64,000 bases of DNA. Source: M3007 sp041392625. Lineage in GTDB: Bacteria; Bacteroidota; Bacteroidia; Chitinophagales; Saprospiraceae. A program made the translations under genes and the position numbers. Shown piece by piece: positions 1 through 10,005 of the stretch; within the stretch, counting starts at the first letter, position 1; the number at the start of each line of letters is the position of its first letter. The stretch is from NCBI GenBank assembly GCA_041392625.1, contig JAWKLR010000009.1:62001-126000 (forward strand), written 5' to 3'. A model generated the notes under the pieces. The model saw nothing but the letters and a program-made list of their open reading frames with translations, had not been told where the DNA came from and did no database searches.

Positions 1-235
1 TATGTTGCCCGACCATATCGATATAAACATTCCCTTCCTTGCTCACCAGTAGTGTTAAGGTACCGGCATCCGGAAGTTTTGTTTGTGAAATAGAAGAGGG
101 CGTATCCACGATTACGCTTTCTGCCGGCTTCATCTTTGCTGTCAAGATAAAGAAGGTGAGCAGCAGGAAGGATACGTCGCACATTGCGGTCATATCCACC
201 GTCGGGGTACTCCTTTTCGGTTTATGCTTAGGCAT
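1..235 (-). CDS. exbD: ExbD/TolR biopolymer transport protein (partial)
   Basis: This is the N-terminal 78 codons of an ExbD/TolR family protein, cut by the window edge. The minus strand reads MPKHKPKRSTPTVDMTAMCD followed by one hydrophobic segment (VSFLLLTFFILTAKM). That is the ExbD plan of a short basic N-terminus and a single membrane helix. The Asp in TVDMTAMCDVSFLLLTFFI lies where ExbD carries its proton-channel aspartate. By family knowledge it works with ExbB to couple the proton gradient to TonB or a TonB-like partner. The upstream gene is exbB, 62 bp away, so the two form an operon. The ATG at 233-235 is the first Met after exbB. The periplasmic domain lies outside the window. Confidence 0.9.
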   Translation of the reverse strand, partial: MPKHKPKRSTPTVDMTAMCDVSFLLLTFFILTAKMKPAESVIVDTPSSISQTKLPDAGTLTLLVSKEGNVYIDMVGQH

Positions 236-265
236 AGATCAGATTTTTAAAGATTTCGGACTAGG

Positions 266-283
266 TGCCGGGAAAACCCGGCA
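266..283 (-). other. Perfect hairpin between exbB and exbD
   Basis: TGCCGGG, four-base loop, CCCGGCA: a perfect 7-bp stem in the 62-bp gap between exbB and exbD. No T-tract follows on the minus strand, so it is not a standard terminator. It may stabilise or partly uncouple the exbB message from exbD (inference). Confidence 0.55.
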
Positions 284-297
284 TTAGGCCGTTTAAA

Positions 298-1119
298 TTA
301 CTTGTTCCGTGAAGCAAATGTCTGAGTCAGGCTGTATCCTGCTTCATCAATGCTGTAAGTCATACCGTCGATACGACCGGTGAAGTAATTGTAAAAAATG
401 ATCGCGATTGCAGAGGTACCGATACCGAGTGCGGTATTTACAAGTGCCTCAGAGATACCAGTTGCAAGAGCGGAAGAGTCTGGAGCACCAGCGTGAGCAA
501 GAGCACCGAACGCACGGATCATACCGATTACCGTTCCCAATAGACCGATCAGGGTTGCAACAGAAGCGATAGTAGAAAGGATGCTGAGGTTTTTCTCGAG
601 CATAGGAAGTTCCAGGGTAGTGGCCTCTTCCAGTTCTTTCTGAATTGCGAGCACTTTCTGGTCAGTTTCCATTCCTTCTGTGCTTTCCATTTCACCATAT
701 TTAGCCAAACCAGCACGAACTACATTGGCTACAGAACCTTTTTGCTTGTCACAAGCGGCGATAGCACCGTTGATGTCATTGCGGTCAAGGAAACCTTTGA
801 TGCTGCGTACGAAGGCATCTGCATTGCCACCACCGCCGGCTTTACCAAGTGTGATAAAACGCTCAAATACGAAAACAACTACGATGAAAAGCAATCCCCA
901 AAGTACAGGTACAACCATACCACCTTTGTAGATCATACCAGCGTAGTTTCCAGGTAGTGGATCGTTGGCATTGTCTCCATCTACGAAGTTACTTGGGCTA
1001 CCGAATACAAAATTGTACAAAGCCCAAGAGGCTACAAAACAAAGCGGGATAGCGATGAAAGGAAAAATATTAGATCCTCCAGACGCTGGTTTTGCCTTAG
1101 TGTCTTTTGCTGCTGTCAT
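298..1119 (-). CDS. exbB: MotA/TolQ/ExbB proton channel family protein
   Basis: 273-aa inner-membrane protein of the MotA/TolQ/ExbB family, partner of the ExbD encoded directly downstream. It has a hydrophobic helix at about residues 17-39 and a second at about 66-88, then a cytoplasmic stretch with the family segment LELPMLEKNLSILSTIASVA. Two more helices follow, including TLIGLLGTVIGMIRAFGAL and LVNTALGIGTSAIAIIFYNY, which hold the conserved Gly/Thr residues of the ExbB channel. The extra N-terminal helix and Gly-rich loop are common in Bacteroidota forms. The pair supplies energy to TonB-dependent receptors such as the one at 12873-15413, but which TonB partner is used cannot be read from the sequence. 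The ATG at 1119 is the only sensible start. Confidence 0.92.
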   Translation of the reverse strand: MTAAKDTKAKPASGGSNIFPFIAIPLCFVASWALYNFVFGSPSNFVDGDNANDPLPGNYAGMIYKGGMVVPVLWGLLFIVVVFVFERFITLGKAGGGGNADAFVRSIKGFLDRNDINGAIAACDKQKGSVANVVRAGLAKYGEMESTEGMETDQKVLAIQKELEEATTLELPMLEKNLSILSTIASVATLIGLLGTVIGMIRAFGALAHAGAPDSSALATGISEALVNTALGIGTSAIAIIFYNYFTGRIDGMTYSIDEAGYSLTQTFASRNK

Positions 1120-1428
1120 GCTGCGAAAAAATTTTTAGTGAGTAAATTGATTTGAGTAATTTGTTTAGCAGTAAACACTCGGGCTCGGTTTAGATTTCAA
1201 TCGTTTCGTTTTGATCCGTTGATAAGTAAGATGCAACCAACGGAATTTTTGGTGGGTGTGAACCCAAAAAAAATAAAAAACCGAGCACGAAAATGTTTTT
1301 CTACCTAGATTCATTCTTTTTAAGTGCGGTAAAAATAGTGTAAGACTTACAATTTCCAACAACACCGGGCACAATTTCATCTATATTTATTATTGAAACT
1401 GCAATTATTATTGGCCAAAAGGGTCTTT
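1120..1428. other. Intergenic region between kdsA and exbB
   Basis: 309 bp without a convincing gene. A 71-codon open frame on the minus strand has no family resemblance and biased composition. The region should carry the exbB promoter, but I find no exact TANNTTTG box and no terminator for kdsA. Confidence 0.5.
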
Positions 1429-2271
1429 TCACTGTGTAAACGTTGCGGGGGTTGGTATGGCTGCTCGAATTTTAGTCAATGTTTCAAGCAATCGCTCCAT
1501 TTTGTCCAGAGGCATCATATTGGCGCCATCTGATTTAGCTTCGGCCGGATTTGGGTGTGTTTCTATGAACAAACCATCGGCTCCAACTGCAATTCCCGCA
1601 CGGGCAATGGTCTCAATCAATGCCGGCCGGCCACCCGTCACGCCACTGCTTTGATTGGGCTGTTGCAGGGAATGCGTACAATCCAGTACAACCCCGGCAC
1701 CGAAAGATTGCATAACGGGCAAACCCCGAAAATCCACAATCAAATCCTGGTATCCAAACGTAGTACCCCGTTCTGTCAGCAGCACTGCTTCGTTGCCTTC
1801 CTCCAGCACTTTATCCATTGCAAAACGCATGGCTTCAGGGCTTACAAACTGTCCCTTTTTTATATTAACCACTTTCCCCGTTTGAGCAGCCGCAACCAGC
1901 AGACTGGTTTGTCGGCATAAAAATGCAGGGATCTGTAAGACATCCACATATGCCGCAGCCATGGCAGCTTCCGCATCAGAGTGAATATCTGTTGTTACGG
2001 GCAGTGAATAATGGGCTGCAACCGCCGCCAGAATTCCAAGCGCTTTTTCATCTCCAATCCCCGTAAAGGAATCCTTACGGCTTCGATTTGCCTTCCGGTA
2101 GGACCCCTTAAATACAAAAGGGATTTGGTAGGTATCGCACAACTCCTTTAGTGTTCCTGCGATATCAAAAGCCATTTGTTCACCTTCGATTGCACATGGA
2201 CCAGCGATCAGAAAAAAGTTGTCCGAATCGGTGTTTGCTAGTTTTGGAATAAATTGCTTCCAGTGTTGCAT
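1429..2271 (-). CDS. kdsA: 3-deoxy-8-phosphooctulonate synthase
   Basis: 280-aa cytoplasmic enzyme that condenses phosphoenolpyruvate with arabinose 5-phosphate to Kdo 8-phosphate, the first committed step toward the Kdo of LPS inner core. Family motifs are clear: LIAGPCAIEGE (residues 21-31), FKGSYRKANRSRKDSFTG, LQIPAFLCRQT, NIKKGQFVSPEAM, CTHSLQQPN and FIETHPNPAEAKSDG. Cys26 in the GPC motif is the metal-binding residue of the metal-dependent class; the E. coli enzyme has Asn at this point. So this is probably a metal-dependent form. Length is normal (about 270-285). No other Kdo gene is adjacent; the LPS link in the window is the O-antigen ligase at 51518. Confidence 0.96.
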   Translation of the reverse strand: MQHWKQFIPKLANTDSDNFFLIAGPCAIEGEQMAFDIAGTLKELCDTYQIPFVFKGSYRKANRSRKDSFTGIGDEKALGILAAVAAHYSLPVTTDIHSDAEAAMAAAYVDVLQIPAFLCRQTSLLVAAAQTGKVVNIKKGQFVSPEAMRFAMDKVLEEGNEAVLLTERGTTFGYQDLIVDFRGLPVMQSFGAGVVLDCTHSLQQPNQSSGVTGGRPALIETIARAGIAVGADGLFIETHPNPAEAKSDGANMMPLDKMERLLETLTKIRAAIPTPATFTQ

Positions 2272-2466
2272 GTAAGATTGACTGGTTTAAAAAAAGTAAA
2301 CTCGGGCGCTATCCGTCCCAATAGTCCAAAGATTAAACTAAATCCTGAACCCGAGGTAGTGAATAGCAAAATTTCGCTAAGAATATCCTAAAAGTCATCC
2401 AGTGTGTTTCCGTATAATGCTACAACAGGAAACACGCCGGATGACTTTGGTATGTATAAAAATAGG

Positions 2467-5400
2467 TTAGTTCATGAGTTTTTGAGTGGTTTTTATCGGA
2501 TCAATTCGGTTCAGCCGGAAACTCCAGCTTACCCATTTCCAATAATTGCCTCCACAAAACAAACCGCCGGAATCATCTCCGCCACTGTACTCACAGTAGC
2601 GGTCGCGCAGACTCTTGGAATTAACCAATGGGAAATAAACCTCAATACCTCCTTTCAGGAATTCCAACATAAAGCCTCCACTCCACAGGAGCATTTCAGA
2701 ACTGGGTCGTGTGGAGCCAAGGGGGCTAGCATCGTCAAAATAACCGATATCAAACCAGGGCTTTAGTGGGATTCCAAGTGGAAGTCTTACCGGCAGATCA
2801 GCCTTCAAATTCAGTGCAAGTATGTAATTGTTGGAATTACCTACCGAACCTGCATATGGAGCACCAAAGGCATTTTTAAAGCCGCCCTGGGTTTGACTAA
2901 CCTGACGCGAGAGGATGCCTGTATTTTCGGAGCGACCGAGGAACCACTGGTCAAACTGGTAGTCATTAAATCCTTGCGGGTTTAGGGCAAACGAGCCGCG
3001 TGCTATGCTGTTGGATACAGCGCCACTTTCACGTTGAGTATTCTCAAGAAAGAAACCGGCAAAAGCGCGCGCGGTAATCCGTCGTTTGTTTTTGTAGTAA
3101 AAATCCTGTTTCCACTCAAGGCTCGCGCGCAGGTAGTGGGCATCTGCTCCGGTAATCAGGTCATAGGATTGCTGCTCCAGTGCAAAGGAATATTGGAATG
3201 GATTTGGGAAGGCCATATTTTCACCTGCATACCGAATTTCATGGATCAGGCTTTTCTGAAACTTTGTTCCTGTTAGTTTTCCTATATCGTCATACTCCCC
3301 CTCTTCTGTTCCAATAAACAAGCTGCGCAATCGAATGCTGTGTTCAAAGGTTTTGTTTCCGCTACGCAAATCGAATTCAATTTGTGGCGCCACCCGATAG
3401 TATCGTGTATAGTATTTATCCCTCCAATTGTAATCGAAGTTAAAGGTCTTCGCATTTACGCCAAGAACTATTCGCGGGAAGAGGCCTCCCGGGAACAGAC
3501 GATACCGGACATCTGCTATACCAACACACTCCCCTGACCCTGCTCCTATGGCAGGAGCAAAATAGTATTGGAATTTACTGGTAGGCACCGGTGTATTGTA
3601 AAACAACAAGCCTAATACCGCATTGTCGTATTGATTCCACCCAACCCAGGGCATAAAACCAATCTGCGTTTTTGTTGGATTCTCCAGGAGGGCACCCGCT
3701 TTAATTTGCAGGGGCTCCATTCCTGCAAAGGCACCACCTGTTTTGCGCATGTTGTTTTTGCGTTGAAAATCCAACATTTCATGTTCCGGATCAACGATAA
3801 AAGCATCCACAGGTTCATCCGTTGAAAACGTAATTTGTGTCTTTCCATCTTTGATGGGTTCAAACCACTGGAGTCTTACTACTTCATCATTCTTAATGGC
3901 TCCAACTGCATACGGTGCGGCCAAATTTCCTTTTTCCTTCAATTGCAGGACATAGGTGTTTTCAGTTGTTTTATTCACGTTTGTGAGCGCAACATCCGAA
4001 TGCTTTTGAGTCTGCATGGCATCAAAAAACCAATCGGCTTCAACGCCCACTTCTTTCCAGGCCTGCCGGAGGTCATCCGGACCGGGATGCTTAAACTTCC
4101 ATTTTTCATAGTAGTGTTTCATGGCCATGTCAAATGTTTCCACGCCGAGTGCATTTTCCAGCCAGCGCAAACATCTGCCTGTTTTCATATAAACCTGAAG
4201 ACCATATCCGATCAATGAAAAATCGTCTGAATGTGAGTCAGGTGGCGTATCATCCATTTCCCTGGCAAGGAATAGATTTCCAAGCTCTACAAGATCACCC
4301 TGCTCCTTGGCATTGTAGAAGTACTTAGGTAGACCAATATTCAGATTTGAGCCCCCATAATACTCTTTCATATACCTGTTTTCATAATAGGTATTCAGGC
4401 CCTCATCCATGAACGGGTGATCGCGTTCATTGCTGGCCAGGATGCCATAAAACCAGTTATGTCCCACTTCGTGGGTGATCACGTCATCCAACCCGCTCTT
4501 ACTTCCGGAATCGCCAATCACTGTGATCATAGGGTATTCCATTCCACCGCCGGCACTGAGTGCGCTGTGTACTGCCGTTGCCTGCGGCCAGGGATATTCC
4601 CCCACGTGTTTGGAATAAAATTCAACAGCCCGTTTTACATAAAAATCCCCTTCCAACCACAAATGCCGTTGTTCATCGGTAAACATAGCCCAGCAATCAA
4701 CCGTTTTTCCAGACTCCAACACCGCGGTGTCTTTCAGAACATAAAACCGTTTGTCAGCAAACCAGGCAAAGTCGTGCACCTGCTCGGCGATAAACCGGAT
4801 GGTTTTGCGTTCACTGGAAGATGCCGGGAAAGGTGCTGCCCGTTTGCTCTTTTTCGGCGGCGAATTATCTACTGTATCCAGGTATGCAATTGTTTCAGCC
4901 TCTTTTTGCTTCAGGAATTCAATCTCGGATGGCGTCTGCAAGGTACCGGAAGCACCTACGACATAGTTGGCGGGCAATTCAATTTCCACATCAAAACTTC
5001 CAAACTCGGAATAAAATTCACCCATATCCAGATACGGCATGGCATGCCAGCCTGTTGCATCGTACACAGCGGGCTTGGGATACCATTGGGTCATTTGATA
5101 GGAGGTCTCGACATGGCCAAGACGCGAAAAGGAAGCCGGTATTTTCAAAACAAAATCAGCAGAAATTTGAAGTTTCTTGCCACTAGCCAGGGGTTCAGAT
5201 AACTTGAGCACAGCAATGTCCGGGTTTTTGGAATCGTACTTCCATTTTACAGACTTGCCATTCACCTTAAAATCTATTTCTTCATACCCGCCCAACATGG
5301 AATCCTTTGCAAAATAAAACTCGGTGCTCCCAGCATCCAGTTTCTGGCGGGCAAATGCGGTATTCCTGGATTTGAACGCATTCCCCCAAAGGTGCATCCA

Positions 5401-5591
5401 GATTTCGGGAAGTGCCTGCGGGGATTTGTTGGAATAATCAATCTGAATGGAGCCGCTGAGTTTATGTGCGACATCATCCAGACTTACTTTGATCTTGTAA
5501 TCAACCTCTTGTTGAAAATAGTTGGTCTGCCCCCAAACAGGCACGCAAAACAACAAGAGCAAATACAGGAAAGGTGTACTTCTTTTAGCAT
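2467..5591 (-). CDS. M1 family metallopeptidase with barrel-like C-terminal half (start frameshifted)
   Basis: About 1040-aa exported zinc aminopeptidase-like protein. The open frame from the TTG at 5562 gives 1031 aa. HEVGH at residues 364-368 followed by 18 residues and Glu387 is the M1 zinc site, and GGGMEYPM is the exopeptidase-type motif. After about residue 600 the protein becomes rich in alternating aromatic/polar strands and ends in WSFRLNRIDP..., as outer-membrane barrel proteins do (inference). No ATG precedes the open frame in phase. However, an ATG at 5589-5591, 6 bp after the upstream gene, would give a perfect signal peptide (MLKRSTPFLYLLLLF...) if one base were added to the A4 run at 5583-5586. 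I therefore place the start there, with a likely one-base loss. Upstream is the DUF4153 gene, probably co-transcribed. Confidence 0.85.
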
Positions 5592-5597
5592 AAAATA

Positions 5598-7394
5598 TTA
5601 GTTGTTGTGTTTATCTTTCAAAAATAAAAGACCGTTTAGCCGTGAAATTGTTACGGAATCTCCGCGCACATCCAAACTCGCATCTTGAATAAACAAGCGC
5701 ATCTCCGCGCGTTCTCCTTTATAATCCAATAGTTCTTTGCCTTTCGGCAAGTAATAGGTTCCGGATTCGCTTCCTTCTACCCACGTGTTAACCGCATCAC
5801 TCAAATCAAACGACTCCAGGTTTTCATATCGGGTACCACGGCGTTCCCTCCAGACAATGGATTTTTTATCCGCACCCAATGCAAAGTACTTACCGCGAGC
5901 AGGAGCAAGTGCTGCCGGGAAAATTGAAATAGAATAATAGGTATTAAACCCTCGGATATTGCCACTGCGCACTTCGGCATTGGGACTAACATATATCGTT
6001 GAGTTTTCTGCGATCTCCTTCTGGTCGACCCCCATGGAAGCCAGAATATTCTCAGTTAAGCGGGACACCCTCCCGACCTCAGGCAGTTCAGAAACAGGCA
6101 CATCAAACCAGGAATCCAATTGATCCAACACTTCTCGTCGATCCAGATAGAGCAGAATGGAATTCATCCGTTCGGCATCTTCAATTGATACAGCCACGAG
6201 TGACTGCTTTACCTTCCCATCTGCCCATCGCTTGTTGTTTTCCAACAGCTCCTGTAATTCACCAATTTGACTCCGTGTAGAAACGTTCAGCATGCTCAAT
6301 GGCCCCACAGAAGCTACCAGCGCAAACAATGAAAGTGAAATCGGAATAAACTTGATATTGTCTGTTTTTGATACAACAAAATACAAACAGGCCAGCATCA
6401 GCCAGACTCCGGCGTGTGCCACCACATACCGGCTTTCGGTCACTCCATAGTCGCCAATTCGACGGCCGATGGCCACCAGCAACAGCAAAACCAAAGGCAG
6501 TAGAACGGGCCAGAACCAGCGGTGGTATTGCTGAACAACCGGACTGTCATCGTGCTTTGGCAGCATGTAATTTAGCAAGTAGGTAAATATCCCGGCTATG
6601 GAAAATCCAAGAACCAGAGACCCTACCCACCCTTTCGGTAAAGACCAGGTGAATAAAATTTTACCTCCATATACATAGAGAATAATAAAGTACAAGGCTA
6701 CAATTGGAATAAGAATGTATTTGCACAAGTTTTTAAAGAGCGTATGATAGCTCATTTCAGCCTGTTCAAACTGATATTTTGAAGGGAAATGATGCAGGAA
6801 AAATGCTGTTGTAAAAACACCACTCACAACAGCAAACAAATGTCCGTACACTTCCTCTTTAATGTGCAGGTTGAACAATTCATTCACCGCCAAAATTGCT
6901 GCCGACAGTCCAATCCAGATGATAAATGAGAATACACTACCTGTTACAAAACTTGCAAATAACTCGCGGTTGTATTCCCAAAAGTCGCGGACAGAAAACT
7001 GTCCGATATACGGACCAAACGAAACCGCCAGGTGTGCCGTCAGTAGCAACAACATATACCGGGGCAATTCGACTGTTTCAATCATGGACTCTTGTGCCGA
7101 CAAAAACCGTAAATACATGGTGAGCAGCAGAGCGCCGACCGCCAAAAACGAATAATGTCTGGCCTGGGCCCAGTTTCTAGATTCGCAAAAAGCCGTAATT
7201 CCGGTAAATACGGGAAGTCCGAGCAAGGCTACCATAAACAGTTCACCTGCAGAGTCCCCTCCATCGTTGATCATTTGGATTAACGCACCTGATGCAACAA
7301 CAGACGATAGCATTGTCGCGGGAAAGCGTTTCCATACCGCCATAAAAGACCGTAAAATAAACATCAGGGAAGGAAGACGTACATCGAGAGACAT
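5598..7394 (-). CDS. DUF4153 domain-containing membrane protein
   Basis: About 598-aa integral membrane protein. The first two thirds hold roughly ten hydrophobic helices in the pattern of DUF4153 proteins, with the characteristic WEYNRELFASFVTGSVFSF region. The last third is a soluble domain rich in sheet. The function is not known for the family. The open frame extends to 7487, but the first 31 codons are unlike a protein N-terminus; the ATG at 7394 (MSLDVRLPSLMFILRSF) starts a natural membrane protein. A TTAAGAGCCTGTTT repeat copy lies just upstream of this start (7406-7419). The M1 peptidase follows within 6 bp and is probably in the same transcript. Confidence 0.85.
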   Translation of the reverse strand: MSLDVRLPSLMFILRSFMAVWKRFPATMLSSVVASGALIQMINDGGDSAGELFMVALLGLPVFTGITAFCESRNWAQARHYSFLAVGALLLTMYLRFLSAQESMIETVELPRYMLLLLTAHLAVSFGPYIGQFSVRDFWEYNRELFASFVTGSVFSFIIWIGLSAAILAVNELFNLHIKEEVYGHLFAVVSGVFTTAFFLHHFPSKYQFEQAEMSYHTLFKNLCKYILIPIVALYFIILYVYGGKILFTWSLPKGWVGSLVLGFSIAGIFTYLLNYMLPKHDDSPVVQQYHRWFWPVLLPLVLLLLVAIGRRIGDYGVTESRYVVAHAGVWLMLACLYFVVSKTDNIKFIPISLSLFALVASVGPLSMLNVSTRSQIGELQELLENNKRWADGKVKQSLVAVSIEDAERMNSILLYLDRREVLDQLDSWFDVPVSELPEVGRVSRLTENILASMGVDQKEIAENSTIYVSPNAEVRSGNIRGFNTYYSISIFPAALAPARGKYFALGADKKSIVWRERRGTRYENLESFDLSDAVNTWVEGSESGTYYLPKGKELLDYKGERAEMRLFIQDASLDVRGDSVTISRLNGLLFLKDKHNN

Positions 7395-7405
7395 AATGTG
7401 CAAGT

Positions 7406-7419
7406 TTAAGAGCCTGTTT
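7406..7419 (+). repeat. Fragment of dispersed TTAAGAGCCTGTTT repeat
   Basis: 14-bp exact match to the left end of the palindromic repeat at 32109. It sits 12 bp upstream of the DUF4153 start. The next bases diverge from the longer copies. Confidence 0.6.
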
Positions 7420-7583
7420 AAAGCATTTCGGCTGAAATTTAGGCATTTTTTTGTTTGGAATGCGCACAAAATCGGGGTACAATCCACTTACGGGATACCG
7501 GCACTGGTCTGCCATAAAGCAAAGCCTGTCAGAATTAAGGCATATATCAGTCCAATACCGCCGACAAACTCCCTGCAAACAAG

Positions 7584-7591
7584 TACTTTTG
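7584..7591 (+). promoter_or_regulatory. Putative -7 promoter box TACTTTTG
   Basis: Matches the Bacteroidota sigma-A -7 consensus TANNTTTG, 38 bp before the ATG at 7629. No clear TTTG -33 box is present at 19-21 bp upstream. Confidence 0.45.
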
Positions 7592-7628
7592 TCGCAGTTC
7601 AATGGCCACATCAAATTTTGTATCTACT

Positions 7629-8183
7629 ATGCGTTTGCTTTCCATTCTGTTTTTATTTTTCTCCGTTCATGTATCATCGCAGGAACCAGCTGACAGCCTA
7701 AATTTCCCTGCATCCTGGGAGGGTGCGTGGAGTGGCACCCTGGATATCTTCAACGGCTCAGGAAAGGTGCAATCCATACCGATGATGTTGGAAATCTTTC
7801 CAATCGACAGTTCGGAAACATCCAGGTACACCTTTGGGATTATGTATGGTTCTAAAAGCACAGACTGGCGCCCCTACGAATTGGTACCGGTTGACCCGGC
7901 AAAAGGGCTTTGGCAAGTTGATGAAAAAAACAGCATTGTTATTGAGAGTTATTTATATGGCCCGAAGTTCATCTCCTGGTTTACCGTAATGGGAAGCCGG
8001 GTACTGGCCACTTATGAAAAAATCAACTCAGACACCCTCGTTTTTGAAATTATTTCCGGGAAAGAAGAAGCGGTAAGCAGTACCGGGAATGAGGTGGTTG
8101 ATGAAGAAACTATCCCCGAAGTAAACACCTTCCCAATTTCTGTGTTTCAACGAGCCATACTCACAAAAAAACCAGGTAACTAA
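7629..8183 (+). CDS. Secreted protein of unknown function
   Basis: 184 aa. The ATG at 7629 begins MRLLSILFLFFSVHVSSQE, a clean signal peptide cut near SSQ. The longer frame from 7602 only adds residues in front of it. The mature part begins with a segment (SWEGAWSGTLDIFNG) recalling small lipocalin-like or DUF beta-barrel domains in which a tight sheet opens with WxGxWxG, but I cannot assign a family. The end is acidic (GNEVVDEETIPEVN). It has its own -7 box. The YdjM-like gene follows 33 bp later on the same strand and may share the transcript. Confidence 0.75.
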   Translation: MRLLSILFLFFSVHVSSQEPADSLNFPASWEGAWSGTLDIFNGSGKVQSIPMMLEIFPIDSSETSRYTFGIMYGSKSTDWRPYELVPVDPAKGLWQVDEKNSIVIESYLYGPKFISWFTVMGSRVLATYEKINSDTLVFEIISGKEEAVSSTGNEVVDEETIPEVNTFPISVFQRAILTKKPGN

Positions 8184-8216
8184 ATTGCCTCGGGCATAAA
8201 AACAAACAAGCTTAGA

Positions 8217-9451
8217 ATGGATTCATTGACTCAGATCGTTTTGGGAGCCGCTTGTGGTGAGGCTGTAGCGGGAAGAAAACTCGGAAACCGGGCCATGTTG
8301 TGGGGAGCCATTGGCGGAACCATTCCCGATCTGGATGTATTTGCCAATTTTTTTGTGGATGAGATCAGTGCCACATCGTTTCACCGTGGTTTCATGCACT
8401 CCTTTTTGTTTGCAGCCATTGCCCCCTGGATACTGGCTTGGGTTACCCAATGGTTTTACAGGGAACGGGTTTATCAAAAAAAGGGGTATAAACTACCAGC
8501 CATGCTTATTTGGCTGCTGTTCTATATCGGAGCAGCAGTGGGTATCAATTTTATACCTGTACTTCTTGGCGAAGGACTTAGTTGGTACATCCTAACCCCT
8601 ACCCTGCTGTTGGGTATCTGGCTTGGACACAATCTTTGGGTACACTATTGGCGGTCGGATTTAAAGGTAGTCCAGGCCCCCTACATCACCTGGGTATCAC
8701 TTTTTTCTGGAGTATTCTTACACACCCAATTCTCGACTGCTTTACCAACTGGGGAACTCAAATCTGGCAGCCATTCCTGGATACACGGGTACAATGGACT
8801 ACCGTCTCGGTGGTTGACCCCATCTACACCGTTCCATTTGGCCTGCTGGTATTGCTTGCATCCTGGCTGCATCGATCCTCCAAAGTGCGTTTTTACCTCA
8901 ATTGGGCCGGAATCCTGTGGGGGTGTGCCTACCTGGCGTATACCTATTGGCATAAGACAATTGTCAATGAGGCCTTTGAAAAAACCTTACAGGCAAATGA
9001 AATTAACTATCGAAAATACCAAACCGGACCCAGTATTTTCAACAACATTGTATGGTATGGCGTAGCAGAAGGAGACACGGCCTACTACTTCAGTATGTAT
9101 GGCTTCAATGATAAAAATCCGGGATTTACGGGCATTTCCACCCTGCCTAAGAATTACGAACTGGCAAGCCATATTCCCGATGACAGCCGGGCAATGAAAT
9201 TTATTCATTGGTTTACCTCAGATTACTACAATTTTATACCAAGAGGACCTGATACGCTTCAGGTAAACGATCTCCGATTTGGCTTGTTAGGCGATACCCT
9301 GGTTGACAATAACTATGTGTTCCAGTTTTTCCTGTTTAAAAACGAAAAAGGAGAATGGGATCTGCAACAAAACAGAGGTGCCCAGGAAGATACCGAGGCA
9401 GGAAAAAAGGCAATGGGAACCTTATGGAAACGAGTTAAAGGGCTCGATTAA
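8217..9451 (+). pseudogene. YdjM-like membrane metal-dependent hydrolase, frameshifted
   Basis: Two overlapping frames make one protein of about 411 aa. The first (from 8217) has the YdjM/metal-dependent hydrolase start: MDSLTQIVLGAACGEAVAGR, IPDLDVFANFF and SFHRGFMHSF, followed by membrane helices. At the T6 run at 8701-8706 the coding potential moves to another frame, which continues with THPILDCFTNWGTQIWQPF and VDPIYTVPFG, the second half of the same family, and a soluble tail to 9451. A seventh T would restore WVSLFFWSILTHP. A -1 slip on the T-run would do the same. I call it frameshifted rather than dead, because both halves are well preserved. The family is a predicted membrane-bound metal hydrolase with unknown substrate. 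Confidence 0.82.
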
Positions 9452-9454
9452 AAA

Positions 9455-9928
9455 TTAGCCCCGCTCTTTTCTCGACTTAAAAAACTTGGGATCCACTACC
9501 AACAATCCAAAGGACTCACAATCTTCCTTTGTGCTTTTGGCATGGTGTGCTCCGTGCGCACGGAGAATGGCTCTGGAATATTTTCCATCCAACTGACGAA
9601 ACCATTTGAAACGCTGGTGGATGTACACATCGTGAATGAGGAAATAAGTAAGCCCGTACAGAGAAATGCCTACTCCGACAAAGAACAACCACCAAACCTG
9701 CGCCATGCTGCCATACATGTAGCAAAATGCAGATGGGATGGCAAAAACCAGAAAAAAACGATCGTTCTTTTCCCAGAATCCGTGTTTCTCATGTTTGGCT
9801 TTGTGGTGGTCTTCATGCCATTCCCACAGCAGCCCATGCATGAGGTATTTATGGGTAAACCAGGCAATAAATTCCATTCCCAGGTAAGCGCCGAGTACCG
9901 CGAGGGTATTTATCATCCAACTTGCCAT
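9455..9928 (-). CDS. crtZ: Beta-carotene 3-hydroxylase (fatty acid hydroxylase superfamily)
   Basis: 157-aa membrane di-iron enzyme that hydroxylates the beta-ionone rings of beta-carotene to give zeaxanthin. All His clusters of the CrtZ family are present: HKYLMH, HEDHHKAKH, HDVYIHQRF and HGAHHAKSTKED. Length matches bacterial CrtZ (about 155-175). The frame opens at 9976 but the ATG at 9928 (MASWMINTLAVLGAYLGMEF) gives the normal N-terminal helix. No other carotenoid gene is in the window, so it is separated from the rest of the pathway. It lies 77 bp downstream of the glycosyltransferase on the same strand and converges on the YdjM-like gene, with 3 bp between the stops. Confidence 0.9.
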   Translation of the reverse strand: MASWMINTLAVLGAYLGMEFIAWFTHKYLMHGLLWEWHEDHHKAKHEKHGFWEKNDRFFLVFAIPSAFCYMYGSMAQVWWLFFVGVGISLYGLTYFLIHDVYIHQRFKWFRQLDGKYSRAILRAHGAHHAKSTKEDCESFGLLVVDPKFFKSRKERG

Positions 9929-10005
9929 TGTGAATCTGTTTTGTTTTTGATAGAGGTAAACAGAAAACTGCGGCAATTGTTTGGAAATATGGATTTACAC
10001 GGGCG

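Noticed and set aside
1165..1380. 71-codon frame upstream of exbB
   Set aside because: Biased Phe/Lys/Leu composition from AT-rich intergenic DNA; no homology-like pattern.
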